From the NCBI RefSeq assembly GCF_001039355.2, contig NW_019775528.1, positions 223,969 through 287,968 on the forward strand: a DNA stretch of 64,000 bases, in the 5' to 3' direction. Below, in pieces: positions 62,501 through 64,000 of this stretch. This DNA comes from Lingula anatina. Its lineage: Eukaryota > Brachiopoda > Lingulata > Lingulida > Lingulidae. The notes under the pieces are model-generated. The model saw only the letters and a program-made list of their open reading frames with translations. It made no database searches and had not been told where the DNA came from. A program made the translations under genes and the position numbers. Each line of letters starts with the position of its first letter. Position 1 is the first letter of the stretch.

Positions 62501-64000
62501 GAAATTATGGGAGAAGAGTTGGGTTGGAATGCTGCAAAAAAGAAGGTTGTTTTATGAAATGGATGTATATATATATCCATTTTTGAAATGTTTTATGAAA
62601 TATATATATATTGAGAGAGATGTTTAGGTTGTTAATTAGAAAGATCCCATTAAGTCATTCATCGATCAAAGTATCAATGCTGTACTCTTAAAAATATAAA
62701 TTGTCATTTTATATACATAAAAGTAAGTACAAGTGTATTATTGTAATGATTGCCCAAATTAATAGATTTATATTCAATAGATAAAAAAAGGTTTTTCAAC
62801 AATAAGTTAACATTTTAGGAGGAAATTGAGCATGCCACAGTATTCCTCAGAAAAGAAATGGGTCTACAGCTAGGCAAAGGACTGAGGGATATACCTGTCA
62901 ACCTTAGCAAGGGAGACATAGATAAATACATGAAGAAGTTCCGTGAGCTAGATGGAGACAACAAGGGCTACATTACAGTTAATGATATCAGGAAACATTT
63001 GAAGGTAAATCCATCATTTTTCATTATATTTGTACAAAAAAAGTATTCTCAAGCTACTGTCTATGTGTGACTCTCAGTGTTAAAGCAGGTCATGTTAATT
63101 ATCATATACAAACTGTATACTTTACATAGGCAAGTCAAAACATTAGTCCTTAAATGTGTCCCATTTCAAACAGAAAGTGTGTCCTATATTTTAAATCAAC
63201 GTAATAATTTTATTGAATTAGAGTCATGATTTATGTGCTTTTAGTAATTTCTAGTTCAATTTTTTGTTCTTCTCTTGTAGTCTTGATACATTACATCCAT
63301 TTTTTCAGGGTTATACATCTTTATCTATATAGATCATAATGGATTAAAAATTCAAGACATTTAACAAATGTAAATTGTGTTGATGATTAATTGGATTTCA
63401 CCCAGATGATTTTTATTTTGATAACTGTCTTTTTCCTGATTTTTTTCCTTAAAACATATATTCCCATGTTTTTGTGATTTAAACAAGTGATTTAGCTTTC
63501 CATAATTATTTTTTGTTTCCCAGGAAGAGCCAGATTTATACTTAAGGGTATGATACAGTCTTGATAAGGGTTAACATTGCTTTGTACTGTATTCCTGCCT
63601 TGCAACTTGTGCCATTTCTCATTTTGTTCATTCGATGCTGCTACAGAGCACATTAATGGAGGGGTCACCACTCATCATTCAAGAAAAAGTCATCTGCATG
63701 AATTAAAAATGTAGATTTACAATTTTTTCACTGAAAAAAAAATTAAACATTCAAGTGTGATGCCTTACAATATTTGTAAATTTTGTTTGTTTGTTTTTTT
63801 GCTTTTTTGACTGTTTACAGTCCACTTCTGTTATAAAAATATGCAGACATTACAACGTACAAACTTGACTTTAAAAAAAGCACAAACTTGATTTGATAGC
63901 AGGCATCTAGTGAGTGATATGAGTAACTGGGGTTATTATCAGTTTTATTGTCCCCTGAATGTTTGCTTTGAAGCATGAACTAAAGCAGTGTTTTTGTGAG
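56525..64000 (+). CDS. GPD2: Mitochondrial glycerol-3-phosphate dehydrogenase, FAD-dependent (partial)
   Basis: Oxidises glycerol-3-phosphate to dihydroxyacetone phosphate and passes electrons to ubiquinone at the outer face of the inner mitochondrial membrane (glycerol-phosphate shuttle). Exons: 56525-56635, 57333-57483, 57809-57933, 58140-58237, 58506-58669, 58911-59072, 59325-59469, 59689-59774, 59984-60091, 61185-61319, 61705-61883, 62095-62226, 62387-62545, 62819-63004, then possibly 63524-63547. Phases agree through 647 codons; human GPD2 is 727 aa, so the C-terminus lies past the edge. Residues 1-37 are a basic/hydrophobic leader. The FAD-binding Rossmann motif is at about 70-79 ([10 protein letters not shown]). 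Family motifs include [38 protein letters not shown] and TGKRWPVVG. An EF-hand loop lies at about 630-641 ([12 protein letters not shown]), where calcium activates the vertebrate enzyme. The identity is firm. Confidence 0.96.
57105..57264. repeat. (ATTAT)32 pentanucleotide microsatellite
   Basis: 160 bp of uninterrupted ATTAT units in GPD2 intron 1. It produces a Tyr-Tyr-Ile-Ile-Leu open frame that is not a gene. Confidence 0.98.
59125..59245. repeat. Two-copy tandem repeat in a GPD2 intron
   Basis: A segment of about 65-70 bp with tattgtataattt, ttaccatctga and caatgta is repeated once with some substitutions. Confidence 0.8.
60092..61184 (+). other. GPD2 intron 9 with several homopolymer C/G tracts
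   Basis: Holds the C-rich minisatellite, a poly-C run at about 60554-60567, and a T-run followed by a G-run at about 60870-60890. No other gene is supported. Confidence 0.85.
60141..60250. repeat. C-rich minisatellite, unit 14-18 bp
   Basis: About seven units of ggacaattcccccc with C-runs of different length (5 to 10). It starts about 50 bp past the donor of GPD2 exon 9. The minus strand is G-rich. Pro- and Gly-rich open frames over it are artefacts. Confidence 0.95.
61910..61952. repeat. Poly-C / poly-A / poly-T tract
   Basis: Consecutive runs of C, A and T in the GPD2 intron just after exon 11. Such runs are error-prone in assembly. Confidence 0.9.
63524..63547 (+). CDS. GPD2: Possible 24-nt GPD2 microexon
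   Basis: Between the acceptor ttttgtttcccag and a gtatga donor lie 24 bases that keep phase 0 and encode EEPDLYLR. They would follow ...DIRKHLK of exon 14, in the linker between the two EF-hands. The remembered human protein has no obvious counterpart of these eight residues. It could be a cassette microexon or a chance pair of splice signals. Confidence 0.35.
63548..64000 (+). other. GPD2 intron running off the right edge
   Basis: AT-rich, with no further exon seen. The second EF-hand and C-terminal exons of GPD2 should lie to the right. Confidence 0.6.

Noticed and set aside
1-64000. CRISPR arrays, bacterial operons, tRNA or rRNA genes
   Set aside because: This is animal nuclear DNA. The tandem repeats are mini- or microsatellites without spacer structure, and I saw no convincing tRNA A/B box pair or rRNA sequence by eye; a tRNAscan-SE run would settle the tRNA point.

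Overview
The window is nuclear DNA of an intron-rich animal. Coding sequence is split by GT-AG introns, and the intergenic and intronic DNA is AT-rich and full of GA, CA/TG, AT and ATTAT microsatellites. The gene content (EME1, MRPL27, TSPEAR, mitochondrial GPD2) is bilaterian, and the repeat style suggests a marine lophotrochozoan such as a mollusc. The species cannot be fixed from the sequence.

Layout, left to right. 1-11.9 kb is mostly non-coding, with a possible exon edge on the minus strand at 1-94, an unrecognised coding-like stretch broken by one stop at 1368-1985, microsatellites and a foldback repeat. 11,898-28,136 (minus) is EME1, the non-catalytic partner of the MUS81 structure-selective nuclease. 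It has 12 coding exons, and its last two small exons lie behind introns of 8.7 and 3.1 kb. 28,137-28,494 is a 358-bp divergent promoter shared with MRPL27 (plus, 28,495-30,613, three exons). MRPL27 is tail-to-tail with an unrecognised two-exon gene (minus, 31,251-32,177), whose upstream DNA carries an unusual cluster of TGACG-like bZIP half-sites. An intronless ankyrin-repeat gene follows (minus, 32,999-34,177). TSPEAR (minus, 36,165-48,573, nine exons, 679 aa) encodes a signal peptide, a thrombospondin-type laminin-G domain and seven EAR repeats. 48.6-56.5 kb holds the TSPEAR promoter and non-coding DNA, including a 1.36-kb near-identical duplication abutting a single N, which looks like an assembly artefact. 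56,525 to the right edge is GPD2 (plus), the FAD-dependent mitochondrial glycerol-3-phosphate dehydrogenase, complete up to its first EF-hand and continuing past the window.

The genes do not form one pathway. The best-supported functional link is the shared EME1/MRPL27 promoter, an arrangement also found in humans from recalled knowledge. Points most worth checking are the EME1 N-terminal frame break and its AT-AG intron, the bZIP-site cluster, the unknown gene at 31-32 kb, the possible 24-nt GPD2 microexon, and the duplication at the N.

Exon borders were placed by hand from splice signals, reading phase and remembered family sequence. They have not been tested against transcripts or by database search.
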